This document shows positions 7,399-12,671 of a stretch of 12,671 nt of DNA, in pieces. The position numbers and the translations under genes are program-made. A model generated the notes under the pieces. It was not told the DNA's origin. It worked only from the letters and a program-made list of their open reading frames with translations, and made no database searches. Source of the DNA: DATLEX01 sp035525045 (lineage in GTDB: Bacteria; Acidobacteriota; Thermoanaerobaculia; Gp7-AA8); NCBI GenBank assembly GCA_035525045.1, contig DATLEX010000100.1:1-12671 (forward strand). Reading direction: 5' to 3'. How positions within the stretch are numbered: the stretch's first letter is position 1; each line of letters starts with the position of its first letter.

Positions 7399-7580
7399 CG
7401 GACCACACTAAAACGGAACGGCCCGACTTGGAACAGCACGAACGCGATGGCGCAGATCGCCGAGGAGGTCGCGCGCGTGGCGGAGGAACGAGGCTTCCGG
7501 CGTCTCCTGGCTCCTCGGAACGAGGGTGCCTTCTCCCCCGCGCCCGCGGGGGAGAAGGCCGAAGGGCCGTATGAGGGGAG
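7399..7580. other. Intergenic stretch between ligase start and CHRD gene end
   Basis: These 182 nt hold the upstream region of the ligase gene (read leftwards) and the downstream region of the CHRD gene. The only clear element is the hairpin at 7528-7559. I see no convincing gene here; short open frames on the + strand have no start signal or recognisable product. Confidence 0.5.
7528..7559. repeat. Perfect 15-bp-stem hairpin repeat, possible terminator of CHRD gene
   Basis: An inverted repeat has arms 7528-7542 and 7545-7559 and loop CC (arm GCCTTCTCCCCCGCG). It starts about 21 nt beyond the CHRD gene stop on the minus strand, and could act as its terminator although no U-tract follows. Its core resembles the palindromes at 21-44 and 12445-12469, so it is probably a member of the same dispersed family. 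Confidence 0.65.
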
Positions 7581-8711
7581 TCACTGCACGACCACGGAGT
7601 CGCCGGTCTTGTTGTCGAGTACGGCGCCGTACACGAAGAGCGGTCCGTCCGTCGATGTCCAGGTCACGTAGAAGTTCGGCTGGACCTGGTCGCCGGCCGG
7701 CACGCCAGTGATCAATTCGAACGCACCCTGCTGCGCGAAGCTGAAGCCGGGGATGGTGATCGTCCTCGACCCGAGGGCCGACCCATCCTCACTGCTGTGC
7801 GCGGTGAACGTTGCCGTGACCGGGTGGTCGTTCGGATTGAAGTAGCCGATGTTCGTACGGAAGCCGGCGCCGGCGTTGATGTCGTCGATCGAGCTCATGG
7901 AGAGGAACCCGAGCGATCCGGCGAGTCCCGCGTCGCCGAGGGTGCCGGCATCCATTGCAAATCCGGTGGTGCCCTCGCCGGTCGCCCGGCGGTCGTTGAG
8001 CACGCGCGCGAGCACGTCGACATTCGCCGTGGAGGTCACCCGAAGCGAACCGAGACCGCTCGATCCGAGGAAGCCGATGACGTCGTCGAGAACCGTCTGC
8101 TCGCCGGGCGCCACCATGATGGTGGCCGTGGCCGTCGGGCTGGTGCTGGCATGCCCGGACAGCGACTGCTGGAAGTAATCGAGCGTCACGGTGGCCGCGG
8201 CCGACCCGCGATTGATGAAGCGCACGTCGGTCACGAAATTGGTTCCGCCCGCGCCGGCGCCCTTGCCGGCGACCGGCAGAAACTGCGCGCCCGTCGCGGC
8301 GCCACCCAGCGGAACGAGCTGCGCGCGCACCGCTCCGCCCGGGAAAGCGCTCGTGTGAACGTTCAGGTAAAAGCCGGCGGGGTTGGCGACGATCTCGTCG
8401 ATCAGACTCTGCGGCACGCCTTCCACGCTCCCATTCGTGAGCATGCTCAGGTCGAAACCGATCACCACCGGGCCGGGGACTCCGGCCGCACCGCGGTGGA
8501 TGTGAGCGCCGATCGCCGGGCCGATGTTCTGCGTGACGATCGAGTAGTGAACGGTCGTGCCGTCGATGGTGATCAGCGCGACGCCGACGCCGTCCGGATC
8601 ACCCGGATTCGGCACCTCGACATCGCCGGTCATGGCCGCGGTGTATGACTGCGCGGCCGCCGTGACGGCCAGCAGGGCAAGGCAACAGAACACGAGTAGA
8701 CGTTTCACCAT
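7581..8711 (-). CDS. Secreted CHRD-domain protein
   Basis: This is an exported protein of 376 residues of unknown role. Residues 1-21 (MVKRLLVFCCLALLAVTAAA) are a signal peptide. A CHRD domain follows (about 24-130), with the family landmarks GAHIHRGAAGVPGPVVIGF and FYLNVHTSAFPGGAVRAQL. The second half (about 135-376; GTNFVTDVRFINRGSAAATV, VAPGEQTVLDDVIGFLGSS) resembles Ser/Thr/Gly-rich beta-sandwich regions of acidobacterial secreted proteins, from memory of the family. The start at 8711 is chosen because AAGGAGG (8721-8727) lies 9 nt upstream. An ATG at 8720 directly abuts that sequence, which is too close, and the longer frame to 8903 reads Arg-rich non-signal sequence. It is divergent from the receptor remnant. 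A potentially structured leader lies at 8733-8770. Confidence 0.85.
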   Translation of the reverse strand: MVKRLLVFCCLALLAVTAAAQSYTAAMTGDVEVPNPGDPDGVGVALITIDGTTVHYSIVTQNIGPAIGAHIHRGAAGVPGPVVIGFDLSMLTNGSVEGVPQSLIDEIVANPAGFYLNVHTSAFPGGAVRAQLVPLGGAATGAQFLPVAGKGAGAGGTNFVTDVRFINRGSAAATVTLDYFQQSLSGHASTSPTATATIMVAPGEQTVLDDVIGFLGSSGLGSLRVTSTANVDVLARVLNDRRATGEGTTGFAMDAGTLGDAGLAGSLGFLSMSSIDDINAGAGFRTNIGYFNPNDHPVTATFTAHSSEDGSALGSRTITIPGFSFAQQGAFELITGVPAGDQVQPNFYVTWTSTDGPLFVYGAVLDNKTGDSVVVQ

Positions 8712-8720
8712 TTGGTTCAT

Positions 8721-8727
8721 CCTCCTT
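8721..8727 (-). promoter_or_regulatory. Ribosome binding site that decides the CHRD gene start
   Basis: On the minus strand AAGGAGG ends directly against one ATG (8720) and lies 9 nt before another in-frame ATG (8711). Only the second has workable spacing, and it begins directly with the signal peptide MVKRLLVF. Confidence 0.75.
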
Positions 8728-8732
8728 CTTGT

Positions 8733-8770
8733 GGGCGTCCGTATGGACAGGTCTCGCCGGCGAGACGCCC
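8733..8770 (-). promoter_or_regulatory. Potential three-way-junction structure in the CHRD 5' leader
   Basis: Read on the minus strand, GGGCG (8770-8766) can pair with CGCCC (8737-8733). Inside that stem fit a hairpin TCTCG-CCGG-CGAGA (8765-8752) and a hairpin TCC-ATAC-GGA (8747-8738). The segment ends 5 nt before the Shine-Dalgarno sequence. The inner 16 bp at 8751-8766 also form a perfect DNA palindrome, so a protein-binding site is an alternative. Function is inference only. Confidence 0.3.
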
Positions 8771-8923
8771 AGGCTGCGTCCGCCCGCGTCGTTCTGCGGC
8801 CTGCAAATGAAGAGCCGAATCTGTGCATGGGACCGCATGAATGAGTGAGCGATCCGTTACAGAGTCGACGCCGGCGCGCCCGAGCTCGACAGCGGGGATA
8901 CAATCACGGGCAACGGAGGATCC

Positions 8924-9466
8924 ATGACCTCGAAACGAGCGCTTGCGGCGCTGTTCGCCGCGCAGATCGTCGCGGGAGCGGTGCTGGCACAGTCGCAGGC
9001 GCCCGTGCCGGCGGCCTCGGAGTTCGGCAGAGTCTCCGGCGGACAGATCGAGCTTTTGACAAGCGGGACGCAGAAGTTGTCGGGATCGCTCGGCGTGAGC
9101 TCGTCCGGCGGCGGCCGGCATGGATACGACGCGACGCTCGGCGGGTCGCTCCTCGAGGATCGGCTGTGGTTCTTCGGCGCGGCGTCGATGCTTCCCGCGA
9201 TGGAGCAGCGAGCGGGCGTCGGTGCGGTCGACCTGAAAATGGACGCGCAGCTCGGGTCTCGCCACGCCCTCGGCGCAACGTTCAGCGAGGGCCGCACCCT
9301 CCCCGCGGCGACTCCCGACATGGCCATGGCGCCGATGCCGTCGTCGTTCCTGTCGCTCCGCTACACGGGAGTGGTCTCGAACAACCTCTTCTTCGACGCC
9401 CGCTTCCTGCGCCGGTCGGTGACACGCTCGCAGCATCCATTCGGGGGCTTTGGAGAGACGCGGTAG
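8924..9466 (+). CDS. Short exported fragment related to Oar-like TonB-dependent receptor
   Basis: This 180-residue protein has a signal peptide (MTSKRALAALFAAQIVAGAV, cleavage likely after VLA near residue 22). The mature part resembles one short stretch of an Oar-type outer-membrane receptor, around the end of the plug and the first barrel strands: EFGRVSGGQIELLTSGTQ, SGSLGVSSS, GYDATLGGSLLEDRLWFFGA, then strand-like RYTGVVSNNLFFDARFLRR. The carboxypeptidase-like N-terminal domain, most of the plug and nearly all of the barrel, together several hundred residues, are absent. GGAGG at 8915-8919 lies 4 nt before the ATG, so it may still be translated. It ends 13 nt before the DUF5996 start. It is either a decayed receptor or a small outer-membrane protein derived from one; transport function is unlikely. 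Confidence 0.6.
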   Translation: MTSKRALAALFAAQIVAGAVLAQSQAPVPAASEFGRVSGGQIELLTSGTQKLSGSLGVSSSGGGRHGYDATLGGSLLEDRLWFFGAASMLPAMEQRAGVGAVDLKMDAQLGSRHALGATFSEGRTLPAATPDMAMAPMPSSFLSLRYTGVVSNNLFFDARFLRRSVTRSQHPFGGFGETR

Positions 9467-9479
9467 TCGTCGAGTGCCG

Positions 9480-10370
9480 ATGGACGACTGGCCGCCCCTT
9501 CCTCTCGATGAATGGCGGGATACGCGGGAGACGCTCAACCGCTGGATGCAGATCGCCGGCAAGATCCGCCTGAAGCTGACGCCCCTGGTCAATCACTGGT
9601 GGAACGTCCCCCTCTACGTGACGGCCCGCGGGCTGACCACCTCCGAGATCCCCTACGGCCCGCGGTGGTTCGACCTCGAGTTCGATTTCCTCAGCCACGT
9701 CCTCCGCCTGCGCACGAGCGACGGCGCGCAGCGCGAGATCGCCCTCCGCCCAAGGAGCGTCGCCGATCTCTACCGGGAGATCTTCGCCGTCCTGAAGGAC
9801 GAGGGCATCGAATGCCGCATCTGGCCGGTGCCGGTGGAGATCGAGAACCCGATCCCGCTCGACCGCGACGAGGAGCATCGCTCCTATGACGCCGATGCCG
9901 TGCAGCGCTTCTGGCGCATCGTGGCACGGACGGGCGAGGTCTTCACCAGATTCCGCTCCGAATTCCTCGGCAAGTGCAGCCCCGTGCACTTCTTCTGGGG
10001 GGGCTTCGATCTGGCCGTGACGCGCTTCTCCGGACGGCCGGCGCCCGCACGGCCGGAGGCAGACGTGATCAACCGCGAGGCGTACTCGCACGAGGTCAGC
10101 AGCGTCGGATTCTGGCCCGGCGACAATCGCCTGCCCCTCCCCTCCTTCTACAGCTATGCCGCCCCCGAGCCGGACGGGTTCCGCGAGGCCGCCGTCCAGC
10201 CCGCCGCCGCCCATTACAACGCGGCCCTCGGTGGGTTCTACCTCCATTATGACGAGGTCCGGCGCACGCCCGATCCCGAGCAGGCCATCCTCGATTTCTG
10301 CCGCAGCACGTACGCGGCGGCGGCGGAGCGCGGCGGCTGGGACCGCGCCGAGCTCGAGCGACGCCGATGA
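9480..10370 (+). CDS. DUF5996 family protein
   Basis: This 296-residue, apparently cytosolic protein belongs to the uncharacterised DUF5996 family; no biochemical role can be assigned. Characteristic blocks are WPPLPLDEWRDTRETLNRW near the N-terminus, LVNHWWNVPLYVTARGLTTS, RIWPVPVEIENPIP, KCSPVHFFWGGFDLAVTRFS, REAYSHEVSSVGFWPG and a C-terminal QAILDFCRSTYAAAAERGGW. The conserved His, Trp, Cys and Glu in these blocks suggest a binding or catalytic pocket (inference). I chose ATG 9480 (MDDWPPLPL), as family members typically begin just before WPPLPL. An upstream ATG at 9450 would overlap the preceding gene. The Shine-Dalgarno sequence is weak, so translation may be coupled to the stop 13 nt upstream. 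Confidence 0.88.
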   Translation: MDDWPPLPLDEWRDTRETLNRWMQIAGKIRLKLTPLVNHWWNVPLYVTARGLTTSEIPYGPRWFDLEFDFLSHVLRLRTSDGAQREIALRPRSVADLYREIFAVLKDEGIECRIWPVPVEIENPIPLDRDEEHRSYDADAVQRFWRIVARTGEVFTRFRSEFLGKCSPVHFFWGGFDLAVTRFSGRPAPARPEADVINREAYSHEVSSVGFWPGDNRLPLPSFYSYAAPEPDGFREAAVQPAAAHYNAALGGFYLHYDEVRRTPDPEQAILDFCRSTYAAAAERGGWDRAELERRR

Positions 10371-10395
10371 TCATCTGCTCCGGCCTGGCGACCGC

Positions 10396-10860
10396 TCACC
10401 AGTCGCCGAGGGCCCGGCGGGCGGCCACGATCTGCCCGACGTGGTAGGCGTTGTGATCGGCCACCAGGATCAGCTCGCAGGTCTGTCCCGACCCGTGAGG
10501 AATCGTGGCGAAGAGGTCGACGCTCGCATCGGCGGCCAGCTTCTTCAGCTCCTCCCGGTCGCGGCGGAACGCGGCCACGCTCCCCCGCCACGCGTCATCG
10601 CCGGGCGGGGCGGCCGCCGGCGGCCAGTACTCCTCCATCGGCGGCTCTTCGTAGTCGGGATTGCGGCAGAACTCGAGGATGTCGAGCTGGCAGCGCCGGA
10701 GGTGCTCGAGGAGCTGCCAGAGAGAATGCGCCTGCCCCTGCGGGACCTCTCCCCTCCTGGCGGGACTGATTCCGTCGATGGCGCGATCGAAGCCGGCGTG
10801 AGCGTCTTCCCAGTCGAGAAGCTTCCGGAGGTGCTCGCGGAGGAGCGGATCGCGTTCCAT
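10396..10860 (-). CDS. DinB-like four-helix putative metal-dependent protein
   Basis: This 154-residue protein fits the DinB/YfiT-like superfamily, four-helix bundles with a three-histidine metal site; many members act as thiol-dependent transferases or have no known role. The candidate metal ligands are H53 (LWQLLEHLRRC), H136 and H140 (ADHNAYHVGQIVAARRALG). Length is typical. The name comes from B. subtilis DinB and does not imply DNA polymerase IV. The start ATG at 10860 is followed at once by the first helix; no strong Shine-Dalgarno sequence is visible. It is convergent with the DUF5996 gene (25-nt gap, no terminator hairpin seen) and divergent from the toxin-antitoxin pair (70-nt gap). 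Confidence 0.82.
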   Translation of the reverse strand: MERDPLLREHLRKLLDWEDAHAGFDRAIDGISPARRGEVPQGQAHSLWQLLEHLRRCQLDILEFCRNPDYEEPPMEEYWPPAAAPPGDDAWRGSVAAFRRDREELKKLAADASVDLFATIPHGSGQTCELILVADHNAYHVGQIVAARRALGDW

Positions 10861-10894
10861 CGGGAGAGCCCATTATCGTGGAACGCGGGGTGTG

Positions 10895-10918
10895 ACATCA
10901 TCAAGCCGAATCTGATGT
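10895..10918. promoter_or_regulatory. Candidate operator for the toxin-antitoxin operon
   Basis: ACATCA (10895-10900) and TGATGT (10913-10918) form an inverted repeat with a 12-nt spacer, just upstream of and touching the likely -10 region of the antitoxin gene. Ribbon-helix-helix antitoxins usually repress their own promoter through such short palindromes. A second pair, CATCAT/ATGATG (10896-10901, 10920-10925), overlaps it. Assignment is inference. Confidence 0.3.
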
Positions 10919-10924
10919 TATGAT
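10916..10924 (+). promoter_or_regulatory. Candidate extended -10 promoter of the toxin-antitoxin operon
   Basis: TGTTATGAT matches an extended -10 element (TGnTATAAT) at eight of nine positions, counting n as free. Transcription would start about 7 nt downstream, at 10931, the A of the antitoxin ATG. That predicts a leaderless mRNA and agrees with the lack of a Shine-Dalgarno sequence at that ATG. Confidence 0.4.
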
Positions 10925-10930
10925 GGCACG

Positions 10931-11179
10931 ATGCGAAGGATGCAGATCCAGTTGACGGAAGACCAGCTGGCCCGCCTGCGCGATCTGGCCGCCGCGCACG
11001 GCCGCTCGATGGCCGATGTCATCCGCGAGAGCGTGGACCGCTACGTTCGCAGCGAGCGGCCCGTCGACCGCGAGGAACTGCAGCGCCGCGCGCTGGCCGC
11101 CATCGGCAAGTTCCGGTCGAACAGATCCGACGTCTCCGAGAATCACGACCGCTACCTGGCGGAAGCGTACCGGAAGTGA
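10931..11179 (+). CDS. vapB: VapB-type antitoxin, ribbon-helix-helix
   Basis: This is a small DNA-binding antitoxin of 82 residues. The N-terminus (MQIQLTEDQLARLRDLAAAH, then GRSMADVIRESVDRYV) is a ribbon-helix-helix (CopG/Arc-like) fold: one beta strand and two helices, which would dimerise on operator DNA. The charged C-terminal part (about residues 43-82) is the usual toxin-neutralising tail. Its TGA overlaps the toxin GTG by 4 nt (GTGA), ensuring coupled synthesis. ATG 10931 has no Shine-Dalgarno sequence but sits where a leaderless transcript would begin. ATG 10940 is an alternative start, but its AAGG is directly adjacent. A candidate palindromic operator lies just upstream. Confidence 0.85.
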   Translation: MRRMQIQLTEDQLARLRDLAAAHGRSMADVIRESVDRYVRSERPVDREELQRRALAAIGKFRSNRSDVSENHDRYLAEAYRK

Positions 11180-11574
11180 CGACGTTCGTTGACACCTCCG
11201 CGGTCTATGCGCTGCTCGACGCGGGCGATCGTCACCATCGCCGCGCCGCGGTGACGATGCGGGACCTGCTCGATCGCGTCGAGCTTCTCGTCACCACCAA
11301 CTATGTCGTCGTGGAGCTGTTGTCCCTGGTCCAGAGCCGGCTGGGGATGGCCGCGGTTCGCGCCACCCATGACGATCTCCTGGCCCTCATGGCCGTCCTG
11401 TGGATCGACGAGGAGATCCATGCGCGCGCCGTGTCGGTCTTTCTCGCGGCAGGACGGCGCAATCTCAGCTTCGTCGACTGTACGAGTCTTGAAGTCATGC
11501 GCGCCCGAGGACTGCGAACGGCATTCGCCTTCGACCGTGACTTTTCGAGGGAGGGTTTCTCCACGATTCCCTGA
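11176..11574 (+). CDS. vapC: VapC-type PIN-domain toxin (ribonuclease)
   Basis: This is a PIN-domain endoribonuclease of 132 residues. VapC toxins cleave RNA (tRNA, rRNA or mRNA) when freed from the antitoxin. The Mg2+-binding acidic residues are all present: D6 (TFVDTSAVYALLD), E47 (TNYVVVELLSL), D101 (LSFVDCTSLEVM) and D120/D122 (AFAFDRDFS). Length is typical and no residue appears lost, so the toxin is probably active. Translation starts at GTG 11176, which overlaps the antitoxin stop; no ATG nearby would keep the first aspartate. It ends 2 nt from the stop codon of the convergent exonuclease gene. Confidence 0.92.
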   Translation: MTTFVDTSAVYALLDAGDRHHRRAAVTMRDLLDRVELLVTTNYVVVELLSLVQSRLGMAAVRATHDDLLALMAVLWIDEEIHARAVSVFLAAGRRNLSFVDCTSLEVMRARGLRTAFAFDRDFSREGFSTIP

Positions 11575-11576
11575 GA

Positions 11577-12323
11577 TTATCGCGGAATCCGCCAGCGCAG
11601 CGTCTCGACATCGGCAAAGAGGGGGGCGTCGGTCCGGAGCGTGGCCAGCCTCTTGAAGAGCAGGGCGCGCTCGACGTGGCCGTCGAGGAGCGGCAGGGGG
11701 AATGCTTCGATCGGCCCGTAGCGCTCGATGAGCCGCGCGGCGGTCTTCGCTCCGAGGCGGGGGATGCCGGGGTAGCCGTCGGCCGCGTCGCCGACCAGGG
11801 CGAGGAAGTCGGGGATGCGCGCCGGTGCCACGCCGAACTTCGCCCGGACGCCCGCCTCGTCGCGAACCTGGCCGCTCCGGCGATCCACCTGCACCACGCG
11901 CTGGCCGGCCACGCACTGCGCCAGGTCCTTGTCGGGCGTCCAGATGCACACCTTCTCCACCCGCGGGTCGCGGGCTGCGAGGTACGCCGCGGAGGCGAGC
12001 GCGTCGTCGGCCTCCAGCTCCACCATCGGCCAGGTGACCACGCCCATCGCCTCCAGCGCCTCTTCCAGCGGATGGAACTGCGACCGGAGCAGCGGATCGA
12101 TCCCTGCGCCGGTCTTGTAGCCCGGCCAGAGATCGTTGCGAAACGACTCGATGACGTGGTCCGTGGCCACGCCGATGTGCGTGGCGCCCTCCTCGATCAT
12201 CTGCACCACGGTCCGGAGCACGCCCGCCACCGCGCCCAGCGGCGCGCGCGCCGCGGGCCCGCGCCGGTTCCCGTAGAAATGCCGGAACAGCTCGTAGGTA
12301 CCGTCGATCAGGTGAACGATCAG
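11577..12323 (-). CDS. Stand-alone 5'-3' exonuclease/flap nuclease (Pol I N-domain family), CTG start
   Basis: This is a FEN-type 5' nuclease of 248 residues, similar in size to stand-alone bacterial homologues of the DNA polymerase I 5' nuclease domain; these process RNA primers and flaps. Metal and DNA contacts are visible in order: LIDGTYELFRHFY with the first catalytic Asp, ATDHVIESFRNDLWPGYKTG, ELEADDALASAAYLA, WTPDKDLAQCV, and the helix-3-turn-helix DFLALVGDAADGYPGIPRL with GAKTAARLI. The first block lies upstream of every ATG or GTG in frame; GTG 12230 would discard it. The frame reads back to a stop at 12347, and CTG at 12323 gives (M)IVHLIDGTYELFR, matching where homologues begin. 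GAGGGA (12338-12333) lies 9 nt upstream. The start is therefore probably CTG. The gene is convergent with vapC, 2 nt apart. Confidence 0.88.
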   Translation of the reverse strand: MIVHLIDGTYELFRHFYGNRRGPAARAPLGAVAGVLRTVVQMIEEGATHIGVATDHVIESFRNDLWPGYKTGAGIDPLLRSQFHPLEEALEAMGVVTWPMVELEADDALASAAYLAARDPRVEKVCIWTPDKDLAQCVAGQRVVQVDRRSGQVRDEAGVRAKFGVAPARIPDFLALVGDAADGYPGIPRLGAKTAARLIERYGPIEAFPLPLLDGHVERALLFKRLATLRTDAPLFADVETLRWRIPR

Positions 12324-12444
12324 GGCCGGGCTTCCCTCACCACATCATTATCTCCGGCGTGTGCCGATCTGCGCGGTAGAATGCGCCCGTGTCATCCCGA
12401 GCTGGTTAATGGCGCCGCCGGTGAAGCGGAGATGAACCGCAGAG

Positions 12445-12473
12445 CCTTCTCCCCGCAAGCGGGAGAGGGCACG
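12445..12473. repeat. Copy of the dispersed hairpin repeat
   Basis: Bases 12452-12473 are identical to 27-48 at the window start (22 nt). The left arm (CCTTCTCCCCGC) has diverged, so the stem with GCGGGAGAGGG is imperfect (loop AA at 12457-12458). It lies between divergent genes, the usual setting for such elements. Confidence 0.7.
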
Positions 12474-12517
12474 TTTCATTAGAAGCGTGAGCGACGCGTT
12501 GCGTGTGACATGAAGCC

Positions 12518-12527
12518 AGGAGGTGAT
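12518..12527 (+). promoter_or_regulatory. Near-perfect Shine-Dalgarno sequence
   Basis: AGGAGGTGAT matches the anti-Shine-Dalgarno end of 16S rRNA over 10 bases. The GGAGG core ends 7 nt before ATG 12531. It fixes the start of the partial exported protein and predicts strong translation. Confidence 0.8.
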
Positions 12528-12530
12528 CTG

Positions 12531-12671
12531 ATGCGGCACTGGAGCGCTGTCCTTCTTTTCGTCGCCGTGCTCTGCCCGGCCGCGCAGGCCCAGTCGGTCT
12601 TCGTCGACTTCGAAGGCATTTCTGACGGGACCGCTGCGGAACAGGTCTCCGTTCCCGGAGTGCAGTTCCGG
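12531..12671 (+). CDS. Exported protein, 3'-partial
   Basis: Only the first 47 codons are in the window. Residues 1-20 (MRHWSAVLLFVAVLCPAAQA) are a clear signal peptide with an AQA cleavage site before Q21. The mature start reads QSVFVDFEGISDGTAAEQVS then VPGVQFR. This FEG...GT...PGVxF pattern is typical of the N-terminal strands of bacterial secreted or cell-surface beta-sandwich proteins (for example those with PEP-CTERM-like or choice-of-anchor tails), but the rest of the protein is needed to assign a family. The Shine-Dalgarno sequence is excellent. The gene runs off the right edge. Confidence 0.75.
   Translation, partial: MRHWSAVLLFVAVLCPAAQAQSVFVDFEGISDGTAAEQVSVPGVQFR

Larger units (their letters stand above)
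8712..8923. other. Divergent intergenic region between CHRD and receptor-remnant genes
   Basis: These 212 nt must carry the promoters of both divergent genes. The + side has a -10-like TACAAT at 8899-8904 without a good -35. The - side has the structured leader and Shine-Dalgarno sequence described separately. No gene is seen here. Confidence 0.5.
12324..12530. other. Divergent intergenic region before the 3'-terminal gene
   Basis: These 207 nt hold the leader of the exonuclease gene (read leftwards), the dispersed hairpin at 12445-12473 and the Shine-Dalgarno sequence of the next gene. TAGAAT at 12377-12382 looks like a -10 for the + strand, but no matching -35 is seen. I find no gene here. 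Confidence 0.45.

Noticed and set aside
7797..8648. + strand open frame (283 codons) opposite the CHRD gene
   Set aside because: Composition is typical of an antisense GC-rich frame, and the CHRD landmarks plus signal peptide and RBS support the other strand.
7581..8903. CHRD protein with a 64-residue N-terminal extension
   Set aside because: The extension is Arg-rich and precedes a clear signal peptide, and the strong RBS lies inside it, 9 nt before the true start.
11577..12230. Exonuclease starting at GTG 12230
   Set aside because: This start removes the conserved LIDGTYELFR block and first catalytic aspartate, which are encoded in frame just upstream.
11676..12482. + strand open frame (268 codons) opposite the exonuclease
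   Set aside because: It is antisense to conserved 5' nuclease motifs, with no recognisable domain or start signal.
1..12671. CRISPR array, tRNA, rRNA, insertion sequence or phage genes
   Set aside because: I saw no regularly spaced direct repeats, no cloverleaf or rRNA-like stretch, and no transposase, integrase or capsid motif. The only repeats are the dispersed hairpins.

Overview
The window is GC-rich, densely coding bacterial DNA on both strands, with short intergenic gaps and genes separated by hairpins. The best guess at host is an Acidobacteriota-like (Thermoanaerobaculia-type) bacterium. This is inference from three things: a secreted CHRD protein whose C-terminal half is of a kind common in that phylum, a remnant of an Oar-type TonB-dependent receptor, and signal-peptide proteins ending in AQA/AQS. 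No rRNA or tRNA is present to confirm it.

Region 1 (1-4449, + strand) is a nitrogen-assimilation operon: the C-terminal two thirds of the glutamate synthase large subunit (gltB, 5' end not present), the ammonium channel amtB and the PII protein glnK. Start and stop codons overlap at both junctions (4 nt and 32 nt), so translation is probably coupled. AmtB brings in ammonium, PII gates AmtB, and GltB makes glutamate. The PII T-loop lacks the classical modification tyrosine. A two-hairpin intergenic-type repeat sits where the gltB homology begins. A strong palindrome at 4461-4493 closes the operon against a convergent MFS transporter (4430-5701, -).

Region 2 (5742-7398) is a decayed bacterial NHEJ locus. 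A LigD-type polymerase/primase gene (+) has lost its catalytic core through internal deletions and frameshifts. It faces an intact LigC-type ATP-dependent DNA ligase (-), overlapping it at the 3' end.

Region 3 (7528-10860) holds a secreted CHRD-domain protein (-) with a potentially structured 5' leader, a divergent short exported fragment of a TonB-dependent receptor (+), a DUF5996 protein (+) and a DinB-like protein (-).

Region 4 (10895-12671) holds a VapBC-type toxin-antitoxin pair (+) with a candidate leaderless promoter, a convergent stand-alone 5'-3' exonuclease (-) that appears to start at CTG, a further copy of the hairpin repeat, and the 5' end of another exported protein (+) with an excellent Shine-Dalgarno sequence.

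I see no clear new multi-gene system. The most interesting points are the atypical PII, the deletion-scarred LigD polymerase, the CTG start that restores a catalytic aspartate, and the repeat abutting gltB.
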